Below, piece by piece: positions 46,647 through 57,545 of a stretch of DNA of 64,000 nt. The position numbers were made by a program, and so were the translations under genes. Position 1 is the stretch's first letter. Every line of letters begins with the position of its first letter. The notes under the pieces were generated by a model. The model was not told the origin of the DNA, did not search any database, and saw nothing but the letters and a program-made list of their open reading frames with translations. The DNA lies in contig OU612067.1 in assembly GCA_914767715.1 (NCBI GenBank), forward strand, positions 18,297,001 through 18,361,000, given 5' to 3'. Origin of the DNA: Membranipora membranacea (taxonomy: Eukaryota; Bryozoa; Gymnolaemata; Cheilostomatida; Membraniporidae).

Positions 46647-48366
46647 AAAGTCTGGGCCAGTAAACCATGATGATTGTTTACATTGCTGCCTCGAGACGCT
46701 ATGTCACTAGGGTTGATTTTTCCAGGTACATGATGCCATTGACTTGTACTTGTCAGATCATGGATTTGTTGAATGCGACTGGATAGATATTGATAGAAGC
46801 GCTTTGCTTTGTTTTGGATATATCCTAGCACTATTTCTGAGTCAGACCAGAAAATCTCATCATCAATGGGATCAAGGGCGAGGTCAGCTCTGAGATTTTC
46901 AGCTAATTTGCGAGATAAGACTGCTGCTTGCAGTTCAGCACGAGGTATGGTTACAGCTTTGTATATAGGAAGAACGCGAGATTTACCCGCAAGGAGAGTA
47001 ACATGCACTTTACCATGACTATTTACAGATCTGAGGAAAGAGCACTGGCCATAAGAGGTTTCACTGGAATCGCAGAAATGGTGAATTTCTTTGCGCACTA
47101 CTTTACCGAAATCTTTAGGGAACACACAACGTGGGATTGATATGGCTTGTAATTGACTAAGGCCTGTTTCCCATTTAACCCACCTATCAATGAGTGCTTG
47201 ATCTAATGAATCATCCCAAATGTATCCACCACTGCATGTGTCCTGCAAAATGCGTTTTCCTACCAAGATAAATGGTGAGAGGAAGCCTAAGGGGTCAAAA
47301 ACTGATGCCACACGTGATAATATTTTACGACGAGTTGGTTGTGACTCGTCAGCAGGTTTGATAGAGAATTTGAATGTGTCTGTTTCAGTGCACCATTGTA
47401 CTCCTAATGCATGTTCTGTTGGAAGTATACCATTGTATAGGTCTAGTGCCTCAAGAGTGTCAGACCTTTCGCTGTCTAATATTTCCTTACTGTTACTTGT
47501 GAACTTGTGCAGACGCACATTTCCTTTTTTTTTGCACACATTTATTGCTTCGTTTAGGACCTGGATCATATCGGTGGTGTCATTGCTAGACATTAGGCCG
47601 TCGTCCATGTAAAGGTCATTTTATAAGAATTTCTTTGCTTGTACACTTTGCATGTTATTGTGATCATGTTGGCCTGAAGCCAAATATTGGAGGCCGAAAT
47701 TAGCGCAACCAGGACTGGATTTGGCTCCGAATAGGTGTACAGTCATGATGTATTCAACTACTTTGTCTGCGAACCAGAAGAATCTTAGATAATCTCTGTC
47801 TGATTCATTTACTTTGAACATGTGAAACATTCTCTGGATATCACACATGGCAGCGTTTTGGCCTAATCTGAACCTATGGAGCACGCCTACTAGTCTATTC
47901 ATCAGGTCAGGGCCTTGTAATAAGAAATCATTTAATCGCACGCCTTGGAATTTGGCAGCACAATCAAACACTACACGAATCTTTGCTTTTTTGGGGTGGT
48001 ACACCGCGAAATGGGGTATATAGTTGACAGATGTGTTTGACTGATTTTGATTAGATGGAACGGGTTCGGCATCTCCATTGCTGATGAGGTCATTCATAAA
48101 GTCCAGATATTCAGATTTTTCTGAGGGGTTGTTTAGCAGTTTTTGTTTGAGTGACATGAGTCGTTTCATAGCCATTGGTTGTTAGGCAGATTTGGTTGGG
48201 TCTGAAAGGGGAGTGGCATTTTGTAATAGCCGTTTTCAGTTTGTGTAATTCCTGACTCTAGTATGTTCGAGAACTGTTTGTCTTCTACAGACAGAGAAGC
48301 TGGGTTAGAGGCTTGATTTTCACGAAAGTCTTGTTTTAATACATCGAGTACATGAGCAGGGTTCAC
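46604..48366 (-). pseudogene. BEL/Pao reverse transcriptase and RNase H
   Basis: Frames 48166-48366, 47621-48175 and 46604-47608 form the RT: YIPHFAVYHPKKAKIRVVFD, MCDIQRMFH, HLFGAKSSPGCANF, then NDLYMDDG. An in-frame TAA at 47621-47623 lies only three codons upstream of YMDD. Continuation shows RRKILSRVASVFDPLGFLSP and an RNase H region (HHFCDSSETSYGQCSF, IPRAELQAAVLSRKL, FWSDSEIVLGYI). Confidence 0.9.
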
Positions 48367-48575
48367 GGGTTTAGAAAAGCAGTGAATGTTACTGCATCTC
48401 TATCTATGGAGCTCTGGAGAGTATTTGTGAATCTGACTACATTATGGTTTTGCTTTGTGGCGCCAACAACACTCCAACCTAGTGGAGTTTGAATTGCATA
48501 TGGATCTTTCAGATTGGGGCCAGTGACTGATTTCAGTGGTATAAGTGCTTGAGAATTGTCATAACCTATGAGTAA

Positions 48576-49410
48576 TCATATTGGACAGTCTTGCTGTTCA
48601 GGTATTTCGGGAGCAATATCTCTTAAATGTCCCCAATCAGCTGTTGATTGTTTTGTTGGTATATGGGAAGCATTGACTGGAATTTCCGGGATTGTATAGA
48701 CTTCTGTGAGAGAAATTTTCTCTTTACCATAAAAACCTTTAGCATCCAATTGTTGGAATAGCTTGCTAGGTTTTGATTGAGGGTTGCCAGAATTTACTGT
48801 GCTTACTTTGAGGTTTACTATCGCACTATGGGGCATGTTGAGCATGTCAGCTACTATGTCGCTCATGAAAGTGGTATCGCTCATGTTGTCTAGTAATGCA
48901 TAAACTAAGTGTTCTTGGTTGGGTGTGTCAGGATTTGAGAGCCATACTGGAATTATATTAGACTTGAGGCCATTTCTATTACTCGTTTGGTTTGGGTGGT
49001 AGCGGTCTTATCTATCGGCTTTTCAGCAGGTTTATTTTCAGGTAAGGGTGGAGAAGGCTTAGATGGAGCAACAGTAGCTTGATTAGTTTGAGTCACAGGA
49101 AATCTTCTATCAGAACTGCCAGAATTGTTAGCATAAGGGCGTCTGGTTTGATACGGTTTGTAGGAATTTATAATTTGGTCATGTCGAGATGTTGGGTGAT
49201 TCTTCCCGCAATCTCTTATTGCACATTTGCATGGAGATTCACAATCTCTTGAGTGATGGCCTGGCCGAAGGCATTTAAAGCACAGCTTGTTTTCCATGAT
49301 GAATTCCTGTTGGGCGTTATTTTCTATTTTAGCGAATGCACTCCTACATCTTCTTAAGCTATGGTCGCCTGTGTCACAGTATAGACAGTGGATATTGTTT
49401 TGCTTAGTTA
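48576..49410 (-). pseudogene. BEL/Pao zinc knuckles and protease region
   Basis: 49290-49410 encodes a first knuckle-like CxxC...C block (HCLYCDTGDHSLRRC), and 48953-49297 a second (CFKCLRPGHHSRDC), followed by a Pro-rich linker. The protease active site reads YALLDNMSDTTF near 48885-48920, where BEL elements usually have LLDTxSD. A frame break lies near 48950. Confidence 0.8.
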
Positions 49411-49419
49411 GATAGATAG

Positions 49420-50110
49420 ATATGGAGCATGAGTTACATTAAAAAATAATTTGAACTACATTAGTCGTTCTTTATGATGTCACACATAGAAAAATAAATC
49501 CATTTTATACACCGAATTTGTAAAATATAGTATTCATAAGGCTCTGAGTTCGGTGCTTTTTGATCAGGGTGTTATGAGTTCTGGTAGAGTGCCTGTTTGT
49601 GTCTTGCCTGGATGGAATCAGAGGGATAACGGATGTATAGGGTTATTTATGACCTTGGCACTGTAATCAGAGCAGAGATTTGACATGAATACTTCGAGTG
49701 CAGGCAGCTTAGCCACTATGAGGCATTCGTCATAATGCTCAATATGGGGATATATTAGCTTCAAGCAGCGTCGTTTGATGCTCTCTAGTTTAAGTATGTC
49801 ATACTGGGCTAACGATGGAAACCATGCTTGGCAGGCATATGCAAGCAGCGGTCGAATGATGGTCATGTAGTATCTACACAGTCCTGATTGATTTACGCCA
49901 TACCGTTTCAGAAGTTGTAGTTCATGGACCTTTACGTGGCTTCTCTCAACTATAGATTCAGCATGCTTGTGAAATGTGAGGTGTTCGTCTATGTTAACAC
50001 AAGCAGTTTGAATGAGTCTACGCGTTCGATGTCCTTGTTTTTTATGCAGACTGGGGTTTCGAGAGTTATCTGATTCCGTAATGCCATAGCCATCTGTTTC
50101 GTTTTGGATG
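49420..50110 (-). pseudogene. LINE 3' fragment nested in the BEL gag
   Basis: The gag frame runs directly into reverse-transcriptase-like sequence (TKQMAMALRNQITLETPVCI, ERVDSFKLL), and a further frame at 49618-49866 has the LINE C-terminal motif RPLLAYACQAWFPSLAQYDI and SIKRRCLKLIYP. On the minus strand the fragment ends in a short (ATCT)n tail at about 49410-49425, after which the BEL zinc-knuckle coding resumes. A 5'-truncated LINE inserted into the retrotransposon. Confidence 0.8.
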
Positions 50111-51035
50111 TTGTAAGAAACGTGTTTTTGTGTGAACTTTGGTTTCTGCTGAAACCTGGAGTTTTATTGTCTGCAGGTTTACTTGCTTTATATTGTTGGT
50201 TGTTTGGTTGTTGACTCATGCCTAAAACTACTGGATCATTCTGGATGTCAGAATGATACTTTACTAGCTTGACGAAGGCACTGAACTCAGGATAACCGCC
50301 GTGATTTTGCCTGTGATGCACAATTTTTTCTTTCCATTTGTTGGAGATATAATCAGGCAGTTTTTGACAGAGGTTTATGTGGGTATGTGGGTCGTTGAGT
50401 AAAGCTAACTCATTCACAGCTTGCATAGCGGATTCACATTGATTCAGAAAATCTGAGAAACTACGCAAAGCAGGGGCGTCATGGGGTTTGGTGCTTTGGA
50501 AACTGTCCAATTTTGAGCGGAAAGCTGTAGAAATAGTAAAACTGGAGCCAAAGCGTTCTTGCAGGGTTTGTAAAGCATTGTAGTATTCATTAGGCGTCTC
50601 GGTCAATGAATAGCTATTGATGGAATCAACTACAGGGCTGCCTAAGTATTTCAGAAGGTAATGAATTTTGTATTCATCTGGAATAGCAAGTTGAGACATA
50701 TATGCTGTGAACGCGCATTTCCATGCTGGATAAGCTAGTGGGTTACCTCTAAAGATGGGAGGTTCTGCCATTGAGGCACGTTGTGTGTTAAGCGCTATTG
50801 AAAGAGACTCAGCTAGAGTGTTTACACCATCATTGTTTTGAGTGGGTTGATGGACAGGTACTAATTTCATTGGTGTGACTTGGATAGGGTTAAGATTTGT
50901 AGCGATTGGGTTGGATACTTGCTGCTTTGTCACCTTTGATTCGGATCTGCTTATCACTGAATGTAATGTGATGGAGGAACGAGTTGAGTAACTGATCATC
51001 ACTAAATTGTAAGCAGTATGAAAGCAGCTCCTCAC
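50110..51035 (-). pseudogene. BEL/Pao gag
   Basis: An about 310-codon gag frame with the Pao-type DUF1759-like core: PPIFRGNPLAYPAWKCAFTA, HYLLKYLGSPVVDSINSY, YYNALQTLQERFGSSFTIST and CESAMQAVNELALLNDPHTH. The frame is open until the nested LINE fragment replaces its C-terminus. Confidence 0.85.
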
Positions 51036-51080
51036 AGCATAGCCTACAACCCAAATTCAGCCAACCAAGTAATAACAATC

Positions 51081-51670
51081 ACAGCGTACAGTGATCCTTT
51101 CCACACATGAGTAACCTAGTAATGGGGTAACTCACCGCAAGCTAACTGTAATAGGGTTCTTCAAGTTATGGAGTGTGTTACCCTGTATGTATGTAGCTTT
51201 ATTTCGACCAGGGTATTTTTAAAGAAAGTAATTAAAAATTAGCATTATTGCTTTGGGAACAGAAAAAGAAGAGAGCTGTAAAAAAATAATAAAAACCATT
51301 TATTTAAAATCTACAATTGACAGCTCACATTATTCAGGTACCCAGCATTGGATGACATAGATCACCTTGAATGGTACACTCGGCGGAAATCTTGAATTGT
51401 ATGTTTATGTTTATTATAACTATTTGGTTACCTGGTATCTGTGACAATGACAATGTGTATATTCCTCATATAGACAGTAAATATTGGGATCATCACTTCT
51501 GTACAGTATCTTATAAGATTGGACTGTGGGTCGACTCCGCAGCATATCAGCTAAAGTTCTACATGCTCACAATCCTTGTGTTGTTATATCTAAGCCATGC
51601 ACTGCAACATCAGCTAACAACTGCATATAACCAGATAAACCTATATGAGAGACAAAAACTACCGACTCAA
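51081..51670. other. Non-coding stretch at the truncated BEL end
   Basis: No LTR-like match to 44157-44926 and no coding exon recognised. The boundary of the BEL element falls near its left end. Confidence 0.4.
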
Positions 51671-51679
51671 ACTGAGCAG

Positions 51680-51905
51680 AGGATGTGTCATGGTGGTCTG
51701 TTTAGAGCGCCGGACCTTCAGCATGCCAATGTTGAAGGTTGTGGGTTCGATTACCACTGCCCCAAGATGTGCTCCCACCTGCCTGCAAATAGAGAGCAAC
51801 TTGGCGCAGATATTGCGGCCTCGCCACTAAGGCACTAGAATTTTGCCGCCCATGCTTTGGGAGGTGGCGAGTGACAAGACATCTGATTTTTATCAACATT
51901 TAATC
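51680..51905 (+). repeat. tRNA-derived SINE, family B, copy 1
   Basis: The head has TTTAGAGCGCCGGACCTTCA and a B box GGTTCGATTACC, followed by a body with GGCGCAGATATTGCGGCCTC and AAGGCACTA, and a 3' end in TTTTATCAACATTTAATCAACC. Confidence 0.8.
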
Positions 51906-52330
51906 AACCTTTTTTCATCCTAGCTTCAACGCTTAAACTTTGCCTGAGCCCCAAGAAGCAGCAATCTGTCAGCAGATATTTTGATCTAGTGTGGACTTCT
52001 ACTCGATATAGGTTGGCCAGTCCTTCACCTTCAGTCTTGGATGACCCAAACCACAATCAGCAGCAAGTACAGAATATATGAGATTGTGTGAGATTGTGTG
52101 AGTGTGAAGGTTAACTAAACCAACCAGGTTCAGCTTTTCTGGCTAATAAAACTCAAGCCTTCCCTAAAACCAATCCACCTGGAATATGAAAGACTCAGAG
52201 CAGATGGTAAAGGCTGATCCACGCTGGATCCGCTGCCCTCTTTATGACAGCTTGACCAAAGGTTTGCCGCATTGTCTGTTTGTAATATTAGCATGAGGTT
52301 AAGAGGTGAATCACTATGTATTGACCACAG

Positions 52331-52565
52331 GAGTAGGAGGTGGCTCAGTTGGTTAGAGCGCCGGACTTCAAAACGCAAGTGTTGAAGGTCCTGGGTTTGA
52401 ATCCCACTGCAGTCCATCTTCTACTGGGGATTGGTTGGCCTGCCTGCAAACTGAGAGCAAATTGGCGCAGATATTGCGGCCTCGCCATTAAGGCACTAAT
52501 ATTTCGCCGCCCATGCCTCGGGATGGGCGAGTGATATTAGTGATATATCTTATTTTAATCAACCA
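52331..52565 (+). repeat. tRNA-derived SINE, family B, copy 2
   Basis: Full head: GTGGCTCAGTTGGTTAGAGC (A box) and GGTTTGAATCCC (B box). The body shares GGCGCAGATATTGCGGCCTC and the 3' ATTTTAATCAACC with copy 1, 650 bp away in the same orientation. Confidence 0.85.
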
Positions 52566-53939
52566 CATCGGGGACAGCCTATGTTAATGGTTGGCTTGAT
52601 TTTATGTAGGTGTTAGCGAAAACTAGTTACAACTGATAGGAAGAGACTGAAATCAAATGCAAAGCTGTGTTTCGACTTTTAAGTTTCAAATCTGAAACTG
52701 ATTTTGGTAACAAATCATTTTGTAAGATTTTTATATTTAAAGTTTCTCCGATAGTTTATTTTAGAATCCCTAACCCAGTAATTGATTGCCTGTTTATTAG
52801 TGAATTAGTGTTAAAGGGAGTGATAGCTCTGCGCCATAAAACTCGTTTGCAGAACCAAAAGCATTTGTAAGTGAGTAAGTCAGCCATAAATGCCAATACG
52901 CCCTTGCATCCAAACTGCGAGCCATACTAGCCAGCTTGTGTGGGCATTCCATAACATATCACTACTTACTTTGTAGAGATATTTGATGGTAAGAGCTGAC
53001 ATCTCAGTAGAAACATCACCAATAAGCTGAGACCAGAAGTGATCATACATTAGTTGTGCATGTTTAGATTGCACGCTACACAGTATCGCTGCACATACTC
53101 TATAATACTGTCTGTTACTTCTTCACTACCGTCATCATTATCCTTGTGCAGTGATAACACCTAATACACAGAAAAGTTGCAAATTCATATCGACAACAAG
53201 CAAGACAAAAACAATAATCTCACTCAGTCAGATGTTGTTTTTAAATAGTATGTATGTATGTCATCGCTTTCATTTAGTTTCTGTGTTACCGAAGTGAAGG
53301 GCATAGGGATAACACAACAGATAATATAAATAGATGGAGTGATGTTAGGTTTACTTGCGGGGAGATGAGTTTGTAGTATTTTTCAGCAGTCCAGCCTTTT
53401 GGGGGAGTGGCAATAACTCCCCCAACCATTTCAAATTTTTTCCAGTCATTAGTTTCGCTGGTGATCATGCCCCCAACTATTGCCTTAACACCGCCCTTAG
53501 AGAGTAGTATCCTAGTAAGGTACCTCCCGCACATTGCTCTAACATAAGCAGGAGTCTGCAAATAACAGTATTAGTGGTTTTACATGTAACAATCATGTTT
53601 TCATTGCTCAATCACAAGATCGAATTAAATTTTACAGCAAGTGATATGGGCTTGCCAGCTTTTTCACTTTATCACTTTACCAATAATAACACAACCCGGA
53701 TTATTTGACAAAGTAACAGAATGTTTTGAGGCTGACCTTTGCTCTACCACCACCCTGTAACATGAGAATCTCTCTCACTATGAGGGGCGGATAACTCTTC
53801 ATTATTAAATGATCAATCTCAGCTTGTATAAATTCATTTGCCATCGCCTTGTGACCGGTGACGCTTTATTCACATGCTTGTTGGGTTTATGCTGTGACTC
53901 AGAGGCTGTATTGATGGACTCTGTTGCTCTGCTCTGTGA

Positions 53940-54040
53940 CTGCTCTGTGACTGCTGCTGCTGCTGCTGCTGGTAGTGACAGACAACCATCAGACTAGCTA
54001 ACAGATCACTGACATGTTTATCCAGGAAAAACGATCCTAA
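53940..54040 (-). other. CAG/CTG repeat in a possible polyglutamine exon
   Basis: Seven CAG codons in a minus-strand frame starting after an acceptor (TTTATTTTAG) near 54034: FFLDKHVSDLLASLMVVCHY followed by polyglutamine. It may be an N-terminal exon of the TANGO6-like gene, but no donor fits. Confidence 0.35.
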
Positions 54041-54659
54041 AATAAAAGCTACGCTTTGGGTTTTTGTTGTATAAGTGGGTGTATTTTTTAGATCATCTAC
54101 CAGCTGCATGTTTTCAACCCAGAAATGAGAGTTCCAAGTCATTCAAAGAATTCAAAGTTGCTCTAAAGGAAATAAGAGGTCTAACGTACACAGCTGTCAA
54201 GAGAAAGTATGAGGCTTATCATTGGAGGAGAAACAATCTACTTATGTATATGAGCGGCTTTGACAATATTTGGTATGGTCAAAACATTGTGATACAGGCT
54301 TTCAGTATTTGAGTGAACAAGTGAGCTGATCAAATCTGCAAATTGGCTTCTAGAGTTGATACTATGACCTACGCCGACAGGCAGATGTGGTAGAATACCA
54401 AGTGTAACAATGAACTATAACACTTTCCTCAGTATGTCATTCTGTCCCGCAGAGATAAAAAGTAGCAACCATCCACCAGTGCACTCTCACTCATCAAGGC
54501 GATGAATTTGTTCTTATTACAAATTGAGTCAGTGCCTTTATAATGTACACTCGCAAGTATAAAATGTCATAACCATACAACAAATTTTGTGACAGGACGT
54601 TGAACAAAACTGGAATTTAGTGATCTACTCGTACTCATATCTGGTTTGCTTGGCAACTG

Positions 54660-55190
54660 ATAGCTTACCAATACTGAGCATGTCAGGGCTGAAAGGTGCT
54701 GGGGCAGAGTCTGATAACTTACCAATACTGAGCACGTCAGGGCTGAGATGTGGAGTGGCAGAGTCTGATAACTTACCAATACTGAGCATGTCAGGGCTGA
54801 GAGGTGGAGGGGCAGAGTCTGATAACTAACCAATACTGAGCACGTCAGGGCTGAAAAGTGGAGGGGCAGAGTCTGATAACTTACCAATACTGAGCACGTC
54901 AGGGCTGAAAGGTGGAGGGGCAGAGTCTGATAACTTACCAATACTGAGCACGTCAGGGCTGAAAGGTGCAGGGGCAGAGTCTGATAACTTACCAATACTG
55001 AGCACGTCAGGGCTGAAAGGTGCAGGGGCAGAGTCTGATAACTTACCAATACTGAGCACGTCAGGGCTGAAAGGTGGAGGGCAGAGTCTGATAACTTACC
55101 AATACTGAGCATGTCAGGGCTGAGAGGTGGAGGGGCAGAGTCTGATAACTTACCAATGCTAAGCACGTCAGGGCTGAGAGGTGGAGGGGC
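54660..55190. repeat. 54-bp minisatellite, ten units
   Basis: Unit length 54 bp, hence 18 codons; minus-strand translation repeats SIGKLSDSAPPPLSPDVL. Every unit except the one at about 54826 contains a consensus 5' splice site (TTG|GTAAGT or GTAAGC) on the minus strand. One unit (near 55080) lacks a base, breaking the frame. Confidence 0.95.
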
Positions 55191-55372
55191 ACAGTTATCA
55201 CTGTAAGTGGATTGACTTGTTCGGTTTGGTTTGTTGAGTCTGTACTCTCCCATCTGGCTTTCTATTATTTGATTTAGTTGAGTTAGCAGGTATAGTAGAA
55301 TTTGAAGGAATTCTTCTGCCTCGCCGCCTGACATACACTTCGTATCTTTCATTCGAACCTTGAAATCATCAG
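55154..55372 (-). CDS. Unidentified coding exon running into the minisatellite
   Basis: A minus-strand frame encodes VSDDFKVRMKDTKCMSGGEA, an amphipathic helix EEFLQILLYLLTQLNQIIES, then a polar linker that ends in the first minisatellite unit at a GTAAGT donor (55148-55153). The helix and lack of stops make it protein-like. It could be the 5' part of the TANGO6-like gene or another gene; I do not recognise it. Splicing to any later unit would lengthen the product by 18 residues per unit. Confidence 0.4.
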
Positions 55373-56635
55373 ATACACAAAAATATATCTATATTACTAA
55401 AGAAGCTCTACAGCTAGATGAGCAGTTAGATCGATGTTCTTGAAGATTTTGCTGCTATGCTGCTATAATTATAGTAAGAGACCTACTCAAACCGTGGACT
55501 ATAATAATGGACCTGTTTAACAGGTAACGCGGATCACTTTGGGTTGCTCCGGTTACATTCTATCCAATACCAATGCATGAACCAGCAGGTATGATGGGTG
55601 ATAAATGGCTACATTATGTCATGAGTTGAACTCATAAAGCTATTAATAGTCATGTAGCTTGTTCTGCCGAAGTTAGGCAATATTTTTACAATCAAACAAT
55701 TCTTAGCACTTCTGGGTAGAAAATATGTATAATGTTGGAAATAGTTTGTTTTCTGATCCTGATTTTGCAGCCCTAGTTGTGTAGATTAACTACTCTAGGG
55801 GTATGGGATCCCGAGTCCTAGGTTTTGACTGGATGATTTCGGATACCATAAATAATAATATAGAAAAGGCCCAATCGAGGCTTGCAAACCCAAATTGATT
55901 GTTTACATACTATTATGTTGGTTACTTGACTGAACTCATGTGCTTTACTCACACTCACAGGACTTGCTTACAAATCGAAGCCAGGTCATTTGTTGGTTGG
56001 CTTCGATATTAACCACAGGTAATACACCTGTAATTATGTCAGACTATGCTGTCAGACTATGCTGATGAACCACTTCTCAAAGAAAATTAATTGGTAAGTA
56101 TGACTGACGACAACTCCGACTGTAGCCATTTCGGTTGCATTGCTGGCAGTGATATCGAGCCCTGTAAATACTGTCAGGTGTATGGTTGCGACGGAAATTT
56201 TGTTGAGTTGAGTTAAGAATAATTCTGGCACAACAAATCATTCTACCTGTGAGATAGTCTTGTGACACAGACTACTGAGTCGCCTCAAAAGTTTGTCAAT
56301 GCATTAGGACAAAACTGCCTCACAACTTCTCAAGACTTGTGTACCGTTTAGTCGTTATAGCATGTGTACATTCACAGCGCGAGTGAGTACAGTGGCTTTT
56401 CCACCTGTGGTGTACTGTGGCTGTAGTCTTCCTTACTTATAATCATTTTATATATTTATTACTATTATCCATAGTAATAGTAGTGACTGGATCATAGTTG
56501 ACCCACATCCTTACAATTTGTTTATCCGTTCTAAAAGCACATTTGTACCATAACTCGTACCTTGATGACTCCAGTTTCCAGCACCAGCGTCTGTTGTGAC
56601 TTTCGAAACTGGTTTTCTAGTATCCCTTTGGTTCA
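55373..56635. other. Intergenic or intronic sequence, no gene recognised
   Basis: Open frames here are short and not protein-like. Nothing repetitive stands out apart from a short TATGCTGTCAGACTATGCTG duplication near 56045. Confidence 0.4.
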
Positions 56636-56639
56636 CCGT

Positions 56640-56990
56640 TCACCATTTTTGGTCAGCAAAAATTTGGATAATTGAACAGCTTTTGATGGCTATACACATG
56701 GGGGGGGGGACAATAGGTGGGCTCCCAGCAGGTAGGGCATTCCAGTCCAGTTCCAGGGTGTTTGACATAGGTATGAAATACTGCTCTGCAAGTCTTCTAG
56801 CTAGTCGTTTGGATGTAGTTGTTGATGACACCTTTGCTGGAGTGATGGTATTGACTGAATATTTCGATACCTCTGTCATTGCGTCTTTGTGAAGGGGCTG
56901 AAGCGAAAGTTTCTGGAGCAATCCAGTTGTGCTGGTTTTGCTGTTGGTGCGCCCTACACCGCGGATGAACAGGGCTGACTCTGCTACCAA
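56640..56990 (-). pseudogene. Possible LINE reverse transcriptase C-terminus
   Basis: A 116-codon frame includes YFIPMSNTLELDWNALPAG, reminiscent of the 'W-N-x-L-P' end of many LINE reverse transcriptases. No other RT motif is present. It contains a 9-base G run (plus strand) near 56701. Confidence 0.3.
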
Positions 56991-57119
56991 CGGTTGGATG
57001 ATAGCCGAGTCAGCTGTCGAGTCCCAAACTGCAGATTCTAGGACTGACCGGACCAGCTAGCTATGGTGAATGATGGCTCATAAGCATAGGCATCTGGAGT
57101 TACAACTAGCATTTATACT

Positions 57120-57172
57120 TTGCCAATGTCCATGATCAACCATCCAAATGGACATTGGAAAAGTATATGTGC
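57120..57172. repeat. Short palindrome
   Basis: ACTTTGCCAATGTCCATG... pairs with ...CAAATGGACATTGGAAAAGT. Confidence 0.6.
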
Positions 57173-57269
57173 TTGTTACTCTTTATAGATGACTATGCTC
57201 ATCAGACTGTTGTGAGGCAGTATTGAGATGTTGTAGGGCTGTCTTGAGGCCTAATTGTGCATCGATTCA

Positions 57270-57545
57270 AACCAACATTACAAAAATTTATGTAGTCCTG
57301 AATGGGCACTAAAAACGGGTGTTGTGAGACATGTTGTAGGACAGGTCTTACAGCGCTCATGGCCTCTTGAGTGCTGTAAGACAAGCTGTACAACATGTCT
57401 TATAACACTCCTGTGTTGGATCAGACTAAGTACCAAAACTTCGTCTTACATTGCAACATAGGCTGCACCAACAAACTCTCTACTATCATCATATCATAAA
57501 ACTGGCTATTACCCATACAGAATTGGACTTTTTGTGTAATGAAAT
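57270..57545. repeat. Dispersed palindromic repeat family, copy 4
   Basis: Contains GAATGGGCACTAAAAAC, an internal palindrome around GCGCTCATGGCCTCTTGAG, TTGCAACATAGGCTGCACCA, AACTCTCTACTATCAT, ATAAAACTGGCTATTACCC and AGAATTGGACTTTTTG, matching copies 1-3. Confidence 0.65.

Larger units (their letters stand above)
44157..51080 (-). mobile_element. BEL/Pao LTR retrotransposon, 5'-truncated and decayed
   Basis: Order on the minus strand: gag (about 51035-50110), a LINE fragment inserted in gag, CCHC zinc knuckles, protease, reverse transcriptase with RNase H, integrase, polypurine tract and 3' LTR. The gene order and integrase wording are those of Pao/BEL elements. The 5' LTR is absent, and frameshifts and a stop interrupt pol. 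It sits in the TANGO6-like gene in the same orientation. Confidence 0.85.
42656..53823 (-). pseudogene. TANGO6: TANGO6-like gene, interrupted and frameshifted (or poorly assembled)
   Basis: TANGO6 (TMCO7) is a large HEAT-repeat protein linked to Golgi and secretory organisation. Minus-strand exons: about 53737-53823 (PPLIVREILMLQGGGRAK), 53355-53555 (TPAYVRAMCGRYLTRILL, KGGVKAIVGGMI, WTAEKYYKLISPQ), 52970-53160, 43813-44145, 42943-43043 (IEHLPHSDIYIYLSAIN) and 42656-42705. The last two resemble the family's conserved 'VYLSAI' C-terminal region, and several junction phases match. Problems: a one-base frameshift inside 52970-53160 near 53115, another inside 43813-44145 near 44012, and a TAA stop at 42656-42658 in the middle of the conserved domain. 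About 300-400 residues expected between 52970 and 44145 are not found; a BEL/Pao element occupies that gap. Upstream segments near 54193 and a polyglutamine segment at 53940-54030 may belong to its N-terminal half. Confidence 0.6.

Noticed and set aside
51371-51838. 155-codon plus-strand frame with a hydrophobic segment
   Set aside because: Its 3' half is SINE sequence and the 5' half has no recognisable feature or exon signals.
54064-54312. Plus-strand frame with KEFKVALKEIRGLTYTAVKRKY
   Set aside because: It looks superficially protein-like but is isolated, without splice partners, and the minus strand here has better exon signals.
54567-55352. 261-codon repetitive protein
   Set aside because: Most of it is the wrong frame of the 54-bp minisatellite; only the first part (55154-55372) looks like a real exon.
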